Assembly: GCA_905147135.1 (NCBI GenBank)
Contig: LR990039.1
Location: 32,547,708-32,611,707, forward strand
DNA length: 64,000 nucleotides
Reading direction: 5' to 3'
Source of the DNA: Blastobasis lacticolella
Taxonomy: Eukaryota; Arthropoda; Insecta; Lepidoptera; Blastobasidae
Shown here in pieces: positions 11,552 through 21,608 of the stretch. The stretch's first letter is position 1. Each line of letters begins with the position of its first letter. Under the pieces are notes generated by a model, which was not told where the DNA came from, ran no database searches, and saw only the letters and a list, made by a program, of their open reading frames with translations. The translations under genes and the position numbers were made by a program.

Positions 11552-11700
11552 TTGCAATTTAGTTTAGATTTAGTTCACAACGATATCCTTCCTCCAAAGC
11601 TACTCAATTTCTTTGCTAGTTACCTTAGTAACCACACGGAGTACGTTTGTGTAAATGGCTTTGAATCCGGCGAATATGGGGGGAACGGGGGGGAACTAAA
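11552..11700 (+). pseudogene. Non-LTR reverse transcriptase scrap
   Basis: About 45 codons read LDLVHNDILPPKLLNFFASY and NHTEYVCVNGFESGEY. This corresponds to the palm region of Jockey-type RTs between the 'FDxVxHxxLLxKL' block and the 'GVPQGS' block. The first catalytic Asp is represented only by a degenerate version and the YADD motif is absent. The flanking DNA has no further RT. Confidence 0.55.
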
Positions 11701-12430
11701 TATGGGGTGTAAAAGTATAAAAAAGTATATTGTAAAGCAAAGTAAATAGTATAAAAACGCAACAAAACAGTAAATTTTTGGTACATAACTGAACAAGAAA
11801 AGTGTCCGAACAAAAATCTTGAAAACATAATATATTGGGTCCCTTATTAACTCTCTCATACAATACTAAACTAAAACAGAAACAGAAATTGGTAAAGCAT
11901 TATGTAGTAAACTAATAAGCTTGCAAAGCATAGTAAGCGGGGACGGCTAAGGATGGTGGGTTCTGGATTTGTTAGGGATTTCAGGTAAATAGTGGGCTGG
12001 ATTAATAAGCTTTCCAAATCCGAGAGAAATTCGTGTCCTACGAAAGTAGTCAGTCTTAACGTACTATTAAATAATAGAAAATATTTTATAGTTTTTGTGA
12101 GTACTTACAATTGTTATTAATTTGGTTAGCAATCCTTTCCCAAACAAGCGCTTTTAATAGTTATATTTTTATAATCTTTATTACTTAAACCGTAGAGAAG
12201 TCTGCAGTACGCAATTGATTAATTTATCAAATTCTGTTTTTGAAATTTAATAAAAATTTAATCTTTTTTCAATGTACTGCTTTGCTCTGCTAACTTACAG
12301 ACAAAATCCAAAGCGTTAACATTTAACATTTCAAAACATAATTCATATCTCATAAAAATGATTATATAAAATACATATAAATTATTTATTGAAATTAATA
12401 CTTAATTAAATACATTAAAATATACAGACA
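11700..12430. other. AT-rich DNA without a recognised feature
   Basis: I see no gene or terminal repeat. Short open frames on the minus strand at 11620-11859 are hydrophobic and low in complexity and look like chance. Confidence 0.35.
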
Positions 12431-12439
12431 CATTGACAG

Positions 12440-13103
12440 TTTAATAATTATAAGATGATTATTTTTTTAAGTCTAGGTTTTATTAATAAAAATATTAATG
12501 GCACGAGAAAATTTACGCAGTCGCAGCAAAGATATCGATATCTTTGCTGCGACACGAATTTCTCTCGGATTTGGAAAGCTTCATTAGAGGAACTTTGATT
12601 CGTTGGTCTGATAAAAAGTAATGCGGGAGCGGGCACAGCGGACGTCATTACAATCTCTTCTTCGGCAGTAAATCTAACATCTTTCGTTCTCACGTAGTTA
12701 TGCAGCAAGTTACTTTAACTATGTCGTCTGCAGTGTCAACAGAGCAGTCTATGGGCCTATAAAGTACACGCCATTTTTCTCCCAAAATTCCAAGGGCATT
12801 TCCTACTACAAGTCGCGCTCTGCACAGTCTCTTGTTAAAAATTCTCTTTCTTTCGTCTTGTAACGCTGCAGTCCTTGCAAAAGATCGCATTAGGTTGGTT
12901 TTAAAGCGAAACCTTCGTCACCAGGCTCATTCATGGCTGGTAAAGGGGTTTTGCTGGTAGTAGAGTTTTCCATCTATAAACTCTATAAAGTTGAGTTCTC
13001 AAAGATTCCACTCTCACTAAAGCGGCAACAGCTTCCTATATCAACAACAATAAATTTATAAAATGGTTCGACAAATGCCAGAAGAACAATAGAATAAATT
13101 CTT
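12440..13103 (-). pseudogene. PIF/Harbinger transposase (copy 1), C-terminal half
   Basis: The minus strand gives YSIVLLAFVEPFYKFIVVD, SESGIFENST, then MRSFARTAALQDERKRIFNK, RLCRARLVVGNALGILGEKW and finally MLHNYVRTKD. This is the ordered C-terminal half of HARBI1-like DDE transposases, including the second catalytic Asp (VVDIG) and the 'RARxxVENAFGIL' helix with its Glu changed to Gly. Stops and frameshifts lie near 13000, 12900 and 12700. The other half is at 13948-14125, and the two are separated by a virus-like insert. Confidence 0.8.
12520..12553. repeat. Perfect 34-bp palindrome
   Basis: Positions 12520-12536 and 12537-12553 are exact reverse complements with no loop, centred on ATCGAT. 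It lies just beyond the C-terminal coding part of the Harbinger relic. It may be an element-specific protein-binding site or a fold-back junction. Confidence 0.8.
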
Positions 13104-13149
13104 ATTACAGTATTTATTTATTGTTATATACAGTATTATATACACTTAA

Positions 13150-13910
13150 GACTAGATAAAAATTGTACACAAATACACTACGTTCTCAGACGTCTGTCCC
13201 TGAGCCTCATGCACTGTCATGGCGTCGTGCCCCTTCCGGATCAAGTCGTCCTCGTCCGACTGGAACAACGCTATATAAGTTGTATTACTATAAGTTGTAT
13301 TACGCGACTTCGGCAATTCCTGGTCCGAAAACCTTTTCCTTCGCACTGACTTTGCCACTTTAGACACCGAGTAAAAACCCGGATACTTTGATCGCAATAT
13401 GCAGGTCACATCAACGGGACATCTATGGGTACGATTCAGCGTCTCAGAGACGCTGCAGTACACTTCTGGCGAACTAAGCCTGACTACCGCGACCCTGTCT
13501 CTATCTATGTAGGGAACATAGATAGAGACAGGGTCGCAATGTGTATGTGCAAGTCGCCTATCAAGATCATCTCTCCACACTCAGGGCCGCCACTTAAGCC
13601 AATGCGCCCGCGTGCACCATCAGCGCCTCATCCACTATGACTTTGTCGAAAGGTCGCCGGTCGTCGATGTGAGTCCTAACTTCTGTTACGCCATTGACCA
13701 TGACCGAAGCCACCGTCCTATAGTTGACCTTCAGATACTCCTCACCAACGATCGAAGCCACTCTCTCCCGTAAGCTTTCACATCCCTTGGACATCACCGT
13801 TAAAATCTAGTCGCCGCGCACTCCCTCATCGGGCCTATCGCGATTGCGGATGGCGTACTCGGTTTTGCCACACCCCGTGGGGCCATTTATGCAACGAATC
13901 TTTGGCATCC
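13150..13910 (-). pseudogene. Endogenous viral element: alphavirus-like superfamily-1 helicase fragment
   Basis: In RNA viruses of the alphavirus-like group this domain unwinds RNA during replication. The minus strand shows the helicase motifs in order: Walker A, GPTGCGKT (about 13865-13890); motif II, VIVDEAL (about 13615-13640); an LIGD motif resembling motif III in another frame near 13570; and TVHEAQGQT, resembling motifs V/VI (about 13195-13220). Spacing fits one helicase core of roughly 250 residues. It is broken by one in-frame stop after motif I, a stop after motif II, and frame changes around the hairpin at 13489-13537. Coding likeness ends at 13150. The nearest relatives are probably virga/nege/kita-like viruses; this is inferred from motif style. 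It interrupts a Harbinger transposase. Confidence 0.75.
13489..13537. repeat. Perfect hairpin with 22-nt arms inside the viral insert
   Basis: Arms 13489-13510 and 13516-13537 are exact reverse complements with a 5-nt loop. The arms lie within the helicase-like segment at the point where the viral reading frame is disturbed. A local inverted duplication of viral sequence is the simplest explanation. Confidence 0.85.
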
Positions 13911-13947
13911 TAACGGTCAGGGGGTTCACGTTCTTGATATATCGATG

Positions 13948-14125
13948 ATGTCACAGTTAGAAACTCGATCCACTGTTACGGGGACACTTGACTGCGATGT
14001 GCTTGCCATCAATGATGCCGACACAATTAGAGCAGTTCCATATTTCTCTGTAACCATTTTCCGCTTGTCTCCAAATACTTTCAGTTGATGTAGGCATATA
14101 AATGGGTTGCAAACAACTCCAAATT
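13948..14125 (-). pseudogene. PIF/Harbinger transposase (copy 1), N-proximal piece with first Asp
   Basis: The minus strand reads PTSTESIWRQAENGYREIW, then NCSNCVGIIDGKHIAVKCPR and NSGSSF. This is the conserved block around the first catalytic Asp of HARBI1-like transposases (IDGKH). The coding run ends at 13948, where the viral sequence begins. The family protein would continue directly into the block found at 13103. The two pieces were therefore contiguous before the viral insertion, with at most a few codons lost. Confidence 0.8.
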
Positions 14126-14194
14126 TCTGTGCATAAATTGCAAGGTCTACCTTTAATGCGGCTTGCACTATAAGAGATAGCTTTTGAAATGATT

Positions 14195-14446
14195 CTAAAT
14201 AACTTTTAAATAAATAGCATTTTTTCCTGTTGAGGCCTCATTTTTTTTCCTATTATTAAGATATTGTAGTATTCTATCTAGGCCCTTGGGTTCTTCATCT
14301 CCATTTTTGTTGCGTCGACCTTGTTGTTGCCTTTCTGGAGGTGGTTCCGAGGGAGAAATTGTAGAAGACAACGACAAAATCCGGCACATGTGTTGGTGAA
14401 ACATCCACTGGTGGCGAAGGGGCCTAGAAAGGGGGTGAGATGGCAA
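14195..14446 (-). pseudogene. Possible accessory DNA-binding protein relic (MADF/BESS-like)
   Basis: An 83-codon frame starts in a Ser/Pro-rich region and continues PKGLDRILQYLNNRKKNE and AIYLKVI. A low-complexity linker, a 'xxILxYLxxR' segment and then a short helix is the layout of the C-terminal half of MADF/BESS proteins that accompany some Harbinger elements. It lies immediately upstream of the transposase relic on the same strand. The likeness is weak and a chance frame is possible. Confidence 0.3.
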
Positions 14447-14449
14447 TGA

Positions 14450-14760
14450 TGCTGCGTTTTACATGAGTTTTACATTTATTGTGTATTTTTCACAACTATT
14501 CGACAATGTCCAATTATGTTTATTTTTATTTTTTATTTTTTTTATTTATTTGGAAGATCAACAGCTTACAATTTACATAAGAGCAGTAATATAAAACAAT
14601 CAAACGCCAATTATAAATCTTCACCAATATGTAACAATAAGCTTACGCGTATTACAAGTAATTTGATTAATTGAATTTATAAATACTTTGTCATCATCTA
14701 TTTTTGCTCTCGTAGCCATCTCTGAGAAATGGTAAAAAAAGGTCATGATATCCTCGTTCG
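14450..14760. other. AT-rich spacer, possibly LINE UTR
   Basis: The stretch contains a T-rich tract and GGAAGATCAACAGCTTACAA, which resembles insect LINE 3' UTR sequence. It precedes the 5'-truncated RT at 14.76 kb. No gene is visible. Confidence 0.35.
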
Positions 14761-14764
14761 GTAG

Positions 14765-15720
14765 ATGCTGGCGAGATTAATTGTTCCACGTATTCTTCGT
14801 TCTCTTAATATCACTCTTTCCGTGATAACGTGGTTTGACTCATAGCTTCGTGGTCGCTTGCAGCGGGTTCGTTCCGACGAGGTTTTCTCGGAATGGTGTG
14901 GTATAGCCGCAGGTGTACCGCAAGGTGGAGTTCTGTCCCCTCTCCTTTTCTTGATTTTTATCAACACGGTTACCTCTGTCATTCTCTCCAAGTACCATCT
15001 CTATGCTGACTTGCAAGTTTACAGCCATTTTAAAATCACTGACATCGATGATGCTTTTAGTTGTATTAACGATGACTTAAAGCGCATTTGTTTATGGGCC
15101 AAGTCTTATGGTCTGTTGGTAAACCCGAAGAAGTCTCAGGTTATGCTTATAGGTAGCCCGTATATGTGTCAGCGGCTTGGGTCTGACACGGTTATCCCCC
15201 AAATTTGTTACGATGGAATCTCCATTCCACTCAGCAAAACAGCAAAAAACCTAGGTTTAATTTTAGAGCCCAATTTGTCCTGGGTGTCTCAGGTCAATGA
15301 GGTCAGTAAGAAGATGCATTTTTCGTTTCACTCTATCAAACATCTCCAAAGTTTTCTGCCATTGAAAACTAAAATCTCTCTTTCTCAAACTCTTCTTCTT
15401 CCTCTTCTAGACTATGCAGACTGTTGCTATCTGAATGCCACTGAGGAGCTTTTAGGTAAGCTAGAACGACTTCAAAACATATGCATACGCTTTATTTTTG
15501 GCTTACGCAAGTACGACCATGTCTCAAGATATCGATCCCAACTCAAGTGGCTCCCAATTCGACTACGTAGGAATGCTCACATCCTTTCCACTCTTCTTAT
15601 TCTATCACGTAGTGTCCTCACCGCATAAGCAGAGTGGTCCGCATTTCCACGCATTTATTTCACAAAATTCACTTCCATACATAAACGCTGTTACCAGCAC
15701 CACACCATTATGAATAGCCA
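14765..15720 (+). pseudogene. CR1/Jockey-like non-LTR RT (copy A), 5' truncated
   Basis: The main open frame (14858-15628) covers the central and C-terminal parts of a reverse transcriptase: AGVPQGGVLSPLLFLIFIN, then YHLYADLQVYSH, where the catalytic YADD has become YAD-L, then GLLVNPKKSQVMLIGSP, the thumb and the terminal LKWLPIRLRRNAHILS. Upstream residues to about 14765 continue the domain but include a stop at 14849. The fingers, endonuclease and ORF1 are missing, so the copy is 5' truncated as is usual for LINE insertions. The same family occurs, longer, at 41.4-45.9 kb. Confidence 0.85.
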
Positions 15721-16370
15721 TTCGTGCATTTATGAGACCGCTTGGCTACTCACTACCGCGTGCACATCACCGTTGGCTTTATTATTTACTGAAACTCCTT
15801 TCAATATCCCTGTCGCACTTCCAATCCCTCGTTTACATGCTTCCCAAATACACGGTGTCTTTCAATTGTTCCACTTTCGCGTCGTCTGAGTAACACGTTA
15901 CACTGAGTAACATCATCCTCTCTTTCCAACACTATAACTTTCGTCTTACTTACATCATTATTCATCATAAATTTATTACAAAGTCATAAAAATATATTTA
16001 ATAAAACATTGAAATTTCATGCCTAATGTTGTTATTTATATCCTAGTCTCTTAGTCACCCTTTCGTTTTTTGATATTTTAATTTTTAGCTCATTTAACGG
16101 CTCATCGTCCGAACTATCAGAAGCTTCGTGTTATTCATACTCGAAAGTCAGTTTTGACCAGTTCTTTTTAAGCAGATTTCTGTTTTGATTCTCTTTGCCG
16201 TTGTAGATCTGACTTCTCGTCTTTTATTTGCTGTTTGTGACATTGTTTCTCAATCTTATATTTCTTTTTTTTCTTTTTGTTGCATAGTTTTCTGTTTTGT
16301 GTAATTTCTTTGTTGTTTGTAGTCATGTTTCTCGTCCTGCCTTTTTTCTTAGATCTTTTTTCTTCTTTCT
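15720..16370. other. No recognised gene
   Basis: This is probably the remaining 3' UTR of the upstream LINE and flanking AT-rich DNA. No tail or target duplication was located. Confidence 0.35.
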
Positions 16371-16379
16371 GCTACAATT

Positions 16380-17552
16380 TATTCTGTTTTTCTTCTCTTT
16401 GCCGTTTCCGATTTTGTTTTTCAATCTCTAATCTTTCTTTTTCATGAATTTTTTTCTGCTCTTGTTCTAACCATTTTGCACTAGTCAAAACAAAAACAAG
16501 TTTTTCGTTAATAATTCAACATTTTCGAATAGGTGTTTTTGGCGAGTACATATTATCTTTTATGCTTATATTATTCTTATCCGTTGTTGTATTCTCATCC
16601 CTAGATAGAAGTAGAGATTTGTTATTATTGTTAGTCGTCTTTACAATATTATGAATATTTTCGATTGGTTAATTATTAGGTGTAATTTCATATGGAACGT
16701 TCATGATTGAATGAGTCGGGCAATCGAATTCCAAGGGCATAAACCACACGCCTTGAAACCATTCATGATTGTAGACTTGTTGATATGTTTGTTCAAGGTA
16801 CGCGCAAGAATATGGACAAAGTCAGTTTTTGTTAAAGATTTTGTCAAATTGTTTCTTCGCCAATCTAAAACTGCCTTCTTCCATGCAGTTTTTAATGCTG
16901 CGACATCGGCAGGTTGTAATATTCGTGTGTAATTTTGGTAAAGAGCAATCAAAATGATTCCTTTATAGCAATCTCGCTGACTTCATAGTTTATATGACTC
17001 TTGTGTCCGTCCAAAAATAGTATTACGGACATAGTACGTTTTTGATATACTGGAAGAATAAATCCTTATTCATCCATCCATCATCGGAGAGTGCCAGTCC
17101 CGATTCTGATGGTACAGATGCCCTAATTTCAGGGCGCATTCTTTTAAGAGGATATATCACCATAGGTGGAGTAGTTTCTCCACTTGCCGAAAAAGTGAAC
17201 ATCACGGTCAGACAGCTCTTGGCTTGGGCGTGGTCCATTTCATACACGTTTTTTTAGCCCTTTTCGGTCAACACCTTCGTGTCTTTAGGGCATAATTGAA
17301 AATTTGTCTCATCGCCATTGTAAACTCTGGCAGGGTCCTGTAAAATGGGCAGTAACGTCTTCCGGTATTTGGTCCTGGCCTAGCTATTACAAATTGCGAT
17401 CCTAACCTAAACTGCAACGTAGGTCGGAGCACTCCGAATTTTGTCGCCGCAGTTTTATTTGGCATGACATTTTGTACAGCTTCAATTGCCTTAAATAAAT
17501 CTCCTTCCCTATATTTCTTAGAATAGACACAGCTAGCTTTAACTTTCGGCAT
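16380..17552 (-). pseudogene. pogo/Tigger-like transposase (element 1)
   Basis: A DDE transposase of the Tc1/mariner superfamily, pogo group. On the minus strand the N-terminal piece (17268-17552) has a psq-type helix-turn-helix start (YREGDLFKAIEAVQNVMPNK). The catalytic core follows in pieces: YNGDETNFQLCPK (first Asp), FTFSASGETTPPMVIYPLKR, ILFLDGHKSH (second Asp) and RILQPADVAALKTAWKKAV (third Asp). The C-terminus ends in a charged coiled stretch (HEKERLEIEKQNRKRQRREK). Stops and frameshifts separate at least four frames, and the CENPB-type domain seems shortened. Terminal repeats were not identified. A related but distinct element lies at 21.3-24.6 kb. Confidence 0.8.
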
Positions 17553-17574
17553 CTGAAAAGAATTTATATTTATA

Positions 17575-17700
17575 TTACACTAGCGACCTGCCCCGGCTTT
17601 GCACGGGGTTTCTTGGGGTTACTCTATTAATACTAATGGTAATGAGAAAATAATAGGTTCCTGCGGGTTCTATTAGTTCAACACTAAGCGATGCTTAATT
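17575..17700 (-). mobile_element. Helitron-like 3' end
   Basis: On the minus strand the sequence ends CCCGTGCAAAGCCGGGGC followed by AGGTCGCTAGTGT. The GC-rich inverted stretch just before CTAGT is the expected 3' hairpin of a Helitron. Only the end is recognisable. Confidence 0.5.
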
Positions 17701-18194
17701 CATAAAACCCAATTAAAATGATTGTTTATTTATAAAGCAAAATATATAAAGTAATTCTTTACACGACTTTCAACCCAAAACTTAAATAAGATAGTTTGTA
17801 ACATACCTGGTCCTTGTTAAATCCGTAAGAAACTCCATAAAACGCGCGCAATCTCCGCGCGCCCCGAGATTTTTTTGGTTGCTGTGTTGTTAGTTATATG
17901 TATGTTCGTGAATTACCAAGAACAGATTATGATGTTGCCAACAAAGATTTAAAACCAAATATCAATTTGCTTTAACTGATACACCAATTCTTAATATTTG
18001 TTTTACAAGTGGCATGTGCCAATCACTAGTGAGGTGCCAACAATTGTATATTACCCTACCTAAATTATGTTTTTTTTTTTAATTTTTAGAAAAATCATTT
18101 TTTTTTACCTTATTTTACTTTTATGAACCCTACGATCAGATATGAATGGATTCATCGGTTTTTTGTTGTTTTATTATTATACACTTCTCATCAT

Positions 18195-19015
18195 CATCAT
18201 TATCTTGACGTTATGTCCCGGTTGCGCCCCCGCGCGGTACGTGAGGGCCCAGGGTCCGCCTTCCTGCTACTCTTGGCCCACTTTGCTCGGTCTTCGGCAT
18301 CCTTAGTGGTAAGCTTATTGGCACGCATATCCGTTCTGACTACGTCAAGCCATCGCCGGGCCGACCTCCCGTGCCCGGCGGGGGCGGCATGGCCAGACAC
18401 TTGTTCCCCACATAGCTTGCCGGTCTGCGCAGGACGTGGTCATACCATCGATGGTCACACTCTTGCAGCTTTTCTGCGATGTCACGGACGTCAAGGCTAC
18501 CCTGAATGTGGGAACTTCGAACGCGATCCTTTCGTGAAACTCCACACATCCACAGCAGCATCTTCATTTCCGTGACGCGCAGCTCCTGCTTGTGTCGCTC
18601 TTGTAGGGTCAAGTCTCGCTGCCGTAAAGGAGAGCAGGGGGTCTAAAAAGGCCACATTAGCGTTTCATATTATGATTCATATTAATGTGTGACAAACTTA
18701 TCTACAGCGTCGCTTTTGTTGACAATGACATGACATTTCAAAATAGCGTCACTTAGTTCCAGTACTGGCCACCTAATCAGATAAGTTTGTAGTAGTCTAA
18801 TATGAATCATAATATGAAATGCGAATGTGGCCTTTTTAGACCCCCAGGTCTAATGATGGTTTTATAGACCTGTCCCTTTAGCTTTATCGACATTTTAGGG
18901 TCACAAATGACACCTGTCACCTCTCGCCATTTGGCCCAAGCTGCGGATATTCGGGCTTTGACGTCGCTGTCGATATCCCCGGTTGCGCTTAGTAAAGATC
19001 CCAGGTAATCATAAT
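18195..19015 (-). pseudogene. RTE-like LINE 3' end with SINE-type tail
   Basis: The minus strand codes for the C-terminal part of an RTE-like polyprotein: ATGDIDSDVKARISAAWAKW (about 18930-18990), YKTIIRP, then after a MITE LLYGSETWTLQERHKQELRV, EMKMLLWMCGVSRKDRVRSS and HRWYDHVLRR. The 3' UTR ends in AAGGCGGACCCTGGGCCCTC and ACCGGGACATAACGTCAAG. That tail matches the 3' tail of the type A SINEs, so this LINE family is the likely source of enzyme for them. The copy is 5' truncated and interrupted. Confidence 0.8.
18637..18845. mobile_element. MITE inserted in the RTE-like LINE
   Basis: About 209 bp with long imperfect terminal inverted repeats. The left end runs GGGTCTAAAAAGGCCACATT and continues CATATTATGATTCATATTA. 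The right end is its reverse complement with a few changes, about 47 nt in total. CAGG occurs at both junctions, consistent with a short target duplication. The LINE coding sequence can be followed on both sides, which proves insertion. No coding capacity; superfamily undetermined. Confidence 0.8.
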
Positions 19016-19019
19016 CAAA

Positions 19020-19535
19020 TAAATAAATCCGTAGATCATTTATATCAACAAAAACCCTAAATTAATTAATTACATACGGATTTACAGCTAAATCTGCCCT
19101 TAAAAATTTATTTTTTCTCAAAAAGAGGAAAAAGAAATACAATTTTATAATCAAGACTAGGCTGAATGATCATACAGCCTAAACAAAAAAAAGAGTGATT
19201 AGAAAGTTGTTTTGACAATGATATTCTTTTGACAATTGACTTTGACATTAAAAGTTAAAGTGATAAATATAAACAAACACATACTAAATTAAATTAACCT
19301 TCAATAAATATAAAAATTAAAGTAAGAAAGTAAACATAAAATTTAGAAAGGTGGTATACGCAGAAAATAACCTACCACACCACAAAGGACCTACAAAGTC
19401 AATGCAACTAGACAAAATTAAGATGGTCACTTAGCCCTAGTGCTGCGGACATGAGGACCGGCTGACGCTGCACTTGCTTTCACGGGCGCGGCCACAGGAC
19501 CGGCTTTCCACGAAGTAGCTTGAGGCTGCGACGAG
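19020..19535. other. AT-rich DNA without a recognised feature
   Basis: No gene or repeat recognised between the LINE end and the LINE ORF1 relic. It may include UTR sequence of either element. Confidence 0.35.
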
Positions 19536-19536
19536 A

Positions 19537-20120
19537 CTAGTTGCACTTCTTGTGTCGGAGTTTGTGCCTTCGGCGAGATTCGCGTGACTTTGGCAATAGC
19601 TTCCGGAAACGCCTGAATAAGCGCCTTCTCGCCTCTAATTCACTACGCCGCTCAATTCTCCTCCGCGTCTTGTCGGGTAGTAGGATGGCAATCCTGCCGT
19701 CCGTGGTCCAACTGTTATGCACTCCAAAATGTTGTCGGCAAGCCATAAAAACATCATGCCTGGATTTGGTCAAATATGTAGACAGGGTTATGCCGGAACC
19801 CTTCAAGGCGGTCTTGGAGGTCCATACCAGTCGCTGGTTATCCAGGTCATGAAAGCGCATCAGCACTGGACGCGGTTTTTCTGTTGAGGTGCTAGCTTGT
19901 GACATACTTCAAAATTGTTAGAGGTGAGTTCCGTCAATTTTAATTTGTCGGTTAATACTTCATTGACCACCTTGTGTTACTTCTCGTCCTTGGTTTCAGA
20001 AATCCCATGCAGTAGTAACACAATGTGTGATTATAATCAGTCACCGCAGCCTATGGACGTTTGCAATACCAGGGCATCACCCTATAAAGGAATCGTCACA
20101 TCATTCCTCTAACCTAGACC
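19537..20120 (-). pseudogene. Non-LTR retrotransposon ORF1 relic
   Basis: ORF1 proteins of LINEs are RNA-binding chaperones. On the minus strand, an upstream segment (about 19900-20060) reads LLLHGISETKDEK, stop, then VVNEVLTDKLKLTELTSNNF. The open frame 19537-19905 continues RPVLMRFHDLDNQRLVW, GSGITLSTYLTKSRHDVFMA and GVHNSWTTDGRIAI. This fits the order of the RRM-like and C-terminal domains in insect Jockey/CR1-type ORF1 proteins. One stop and one frame change are visible, and no RT follows. The frame ends in an Arg-rich tail. Confidence 0.65.
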
Positions 20121-20406
20121 GGAAAGTTAAAGTTGATATAAAAAGCTTAAAGCATGAGGTTTGTTACGTAACTTAAGTACCATACAAGAAATATATGAGC
20201 AAGAAACTGAAATAACTATTTAATACCAACATTTGTTACAATTATAAGCACACTGTATCTGGCCTGTAAAATTTTTTTGAAGACAAGTAGGTAATTTGAT
20301 TTTCAAAATTTATCAGACGTTAAGTTGCCGAAAGAAATGACTGAAGAGTATTTTCTCATAGAAGACAGATACGCAGACAATTGCTGACAAAGCAACTAAT
20401 AGAATC

Positions 20407-20580
20407 GAACCAATTTCGTACTACGGTGATGGAACGTTTCGTGCGTCTCCTAAGCCTTTCTACCAACTATATATAATTCACCTTGATTTATTCTCTCCCG
20501 ACGAATCTGTAAATGTATATCCTGCTATTTTCGCCTTTTTTGCCGTACAAAACAGAGAACATGTACAAGTGTCTATTTAC
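20407..20580 (+). pseudogene. MULE transposase fragment
   Basis: One open frame reads EPISYYGDGTFRASPKPFYQ, then LYIIHLDL and NVYPAIFAFFAVQNREHV. This is the first-Asp region of Mutator-like (MULE) transposases, 'xxDGTFxxxPxxFxQLYxIH...PxxFALL'. Only about 55 codons are recognisable. The flanks show no terminal inverted repeats. A C-terminal MULE fragment lies at 38.5 kb. Confidence 0.65.
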
Positions 20581-21263
20581 ACTGCTCAAAGCGAGCACAT
20601 CCTTGAAGTGTGACTACGAACTTGCTCAAGTAAATTCTAAAGCTAAATGAACGGGCTGCTACCAACATTACAATAAAGCAATATGATGATGATGAAAGCA
20701 ATATAGAAACGAGCTAAAGAGACAAAACTCAACAAAACAAAAGAAGCTGTAAAAATTGATCGACTATGCTCGTTTGCTGCGTTGTCTTCTTCTGAAATAA
20801 AAAACCATGGGACGAAATTCTTGCCTTTGGCCCGGGTACGAAGAAGATTTACGATTATTTTAATTGATTGTATTACATTCATGAAAATATTTTCAATGGC
20901 GATGTATAATTATTACTACAAATAAATGAATATGAATGTGAAATAAGGAACCAATGAATAAATCAAAAAGTATTTCCAAAATCAGTCGATGTCGATATAT
21001 TCATTTATTGTGTACAATAAATGGTTAAATAATAATAATAAATAATGAGCTGCATAGAAGACATCTACAGAACTACAAATTCGGCCAAAGGTTACCATAG
21101 AAGGCTCAATGGTAAATTCACCGGAAAACCTAATTTCTTTTTTCATATACAGCATACTAAAGAAGGAAATAAAACATTTCGATAACAAAATTAAGCGGAA
21201 ATCTTGCTTTTCGAAAAACCGGAAACTAAAAACAATTTCTGAAAGGAAATACATAAAAACTGT
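20580..21263. other. No recognised gene
   Basis: AT-rich DNA leading up to the left end of the pogo element. The short open frames here carry no motif. Confidence 0.35.
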
Positions 21264-21608
21264 TAAGGTCAGGTGGGGTAAGTGAAACATACTTTACTTT
21301 TACTTTTACGTAATGAGCTCTAGCTCAGTAAAAATACTCATTTCGAATCCGTGTGTTCGCTCATGATATCGGAAACGCTTGTAGTGGAACCATCCGAGTC
21401 TTGACTCTGACTTATTACTTTGCTTCGCTTTTTAGTTTTCTGGGCTCTCACTGTTCTATTATGGATACACAAGCCGGACAGACTAGGCTCTGGTTCTATA
21501 GAAATAGTGGGGCTGGGTGAAACATTTATGGAACATAGAAGAGTGTTTTCTTTGTTCGATTTGCATTATCATTATCGGCGTTTTTGTTTTGTTTTTCTTT
21601 TTTAATAT

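Noticed and set aside
18123..18575. 150-codon plus-strand ORF as a host gene
   Set aside because: It lies antisense to the RTE-like coding region, and its Arg/Ser/Pro-rich product is a shadow of GC-rich LINE sequence.
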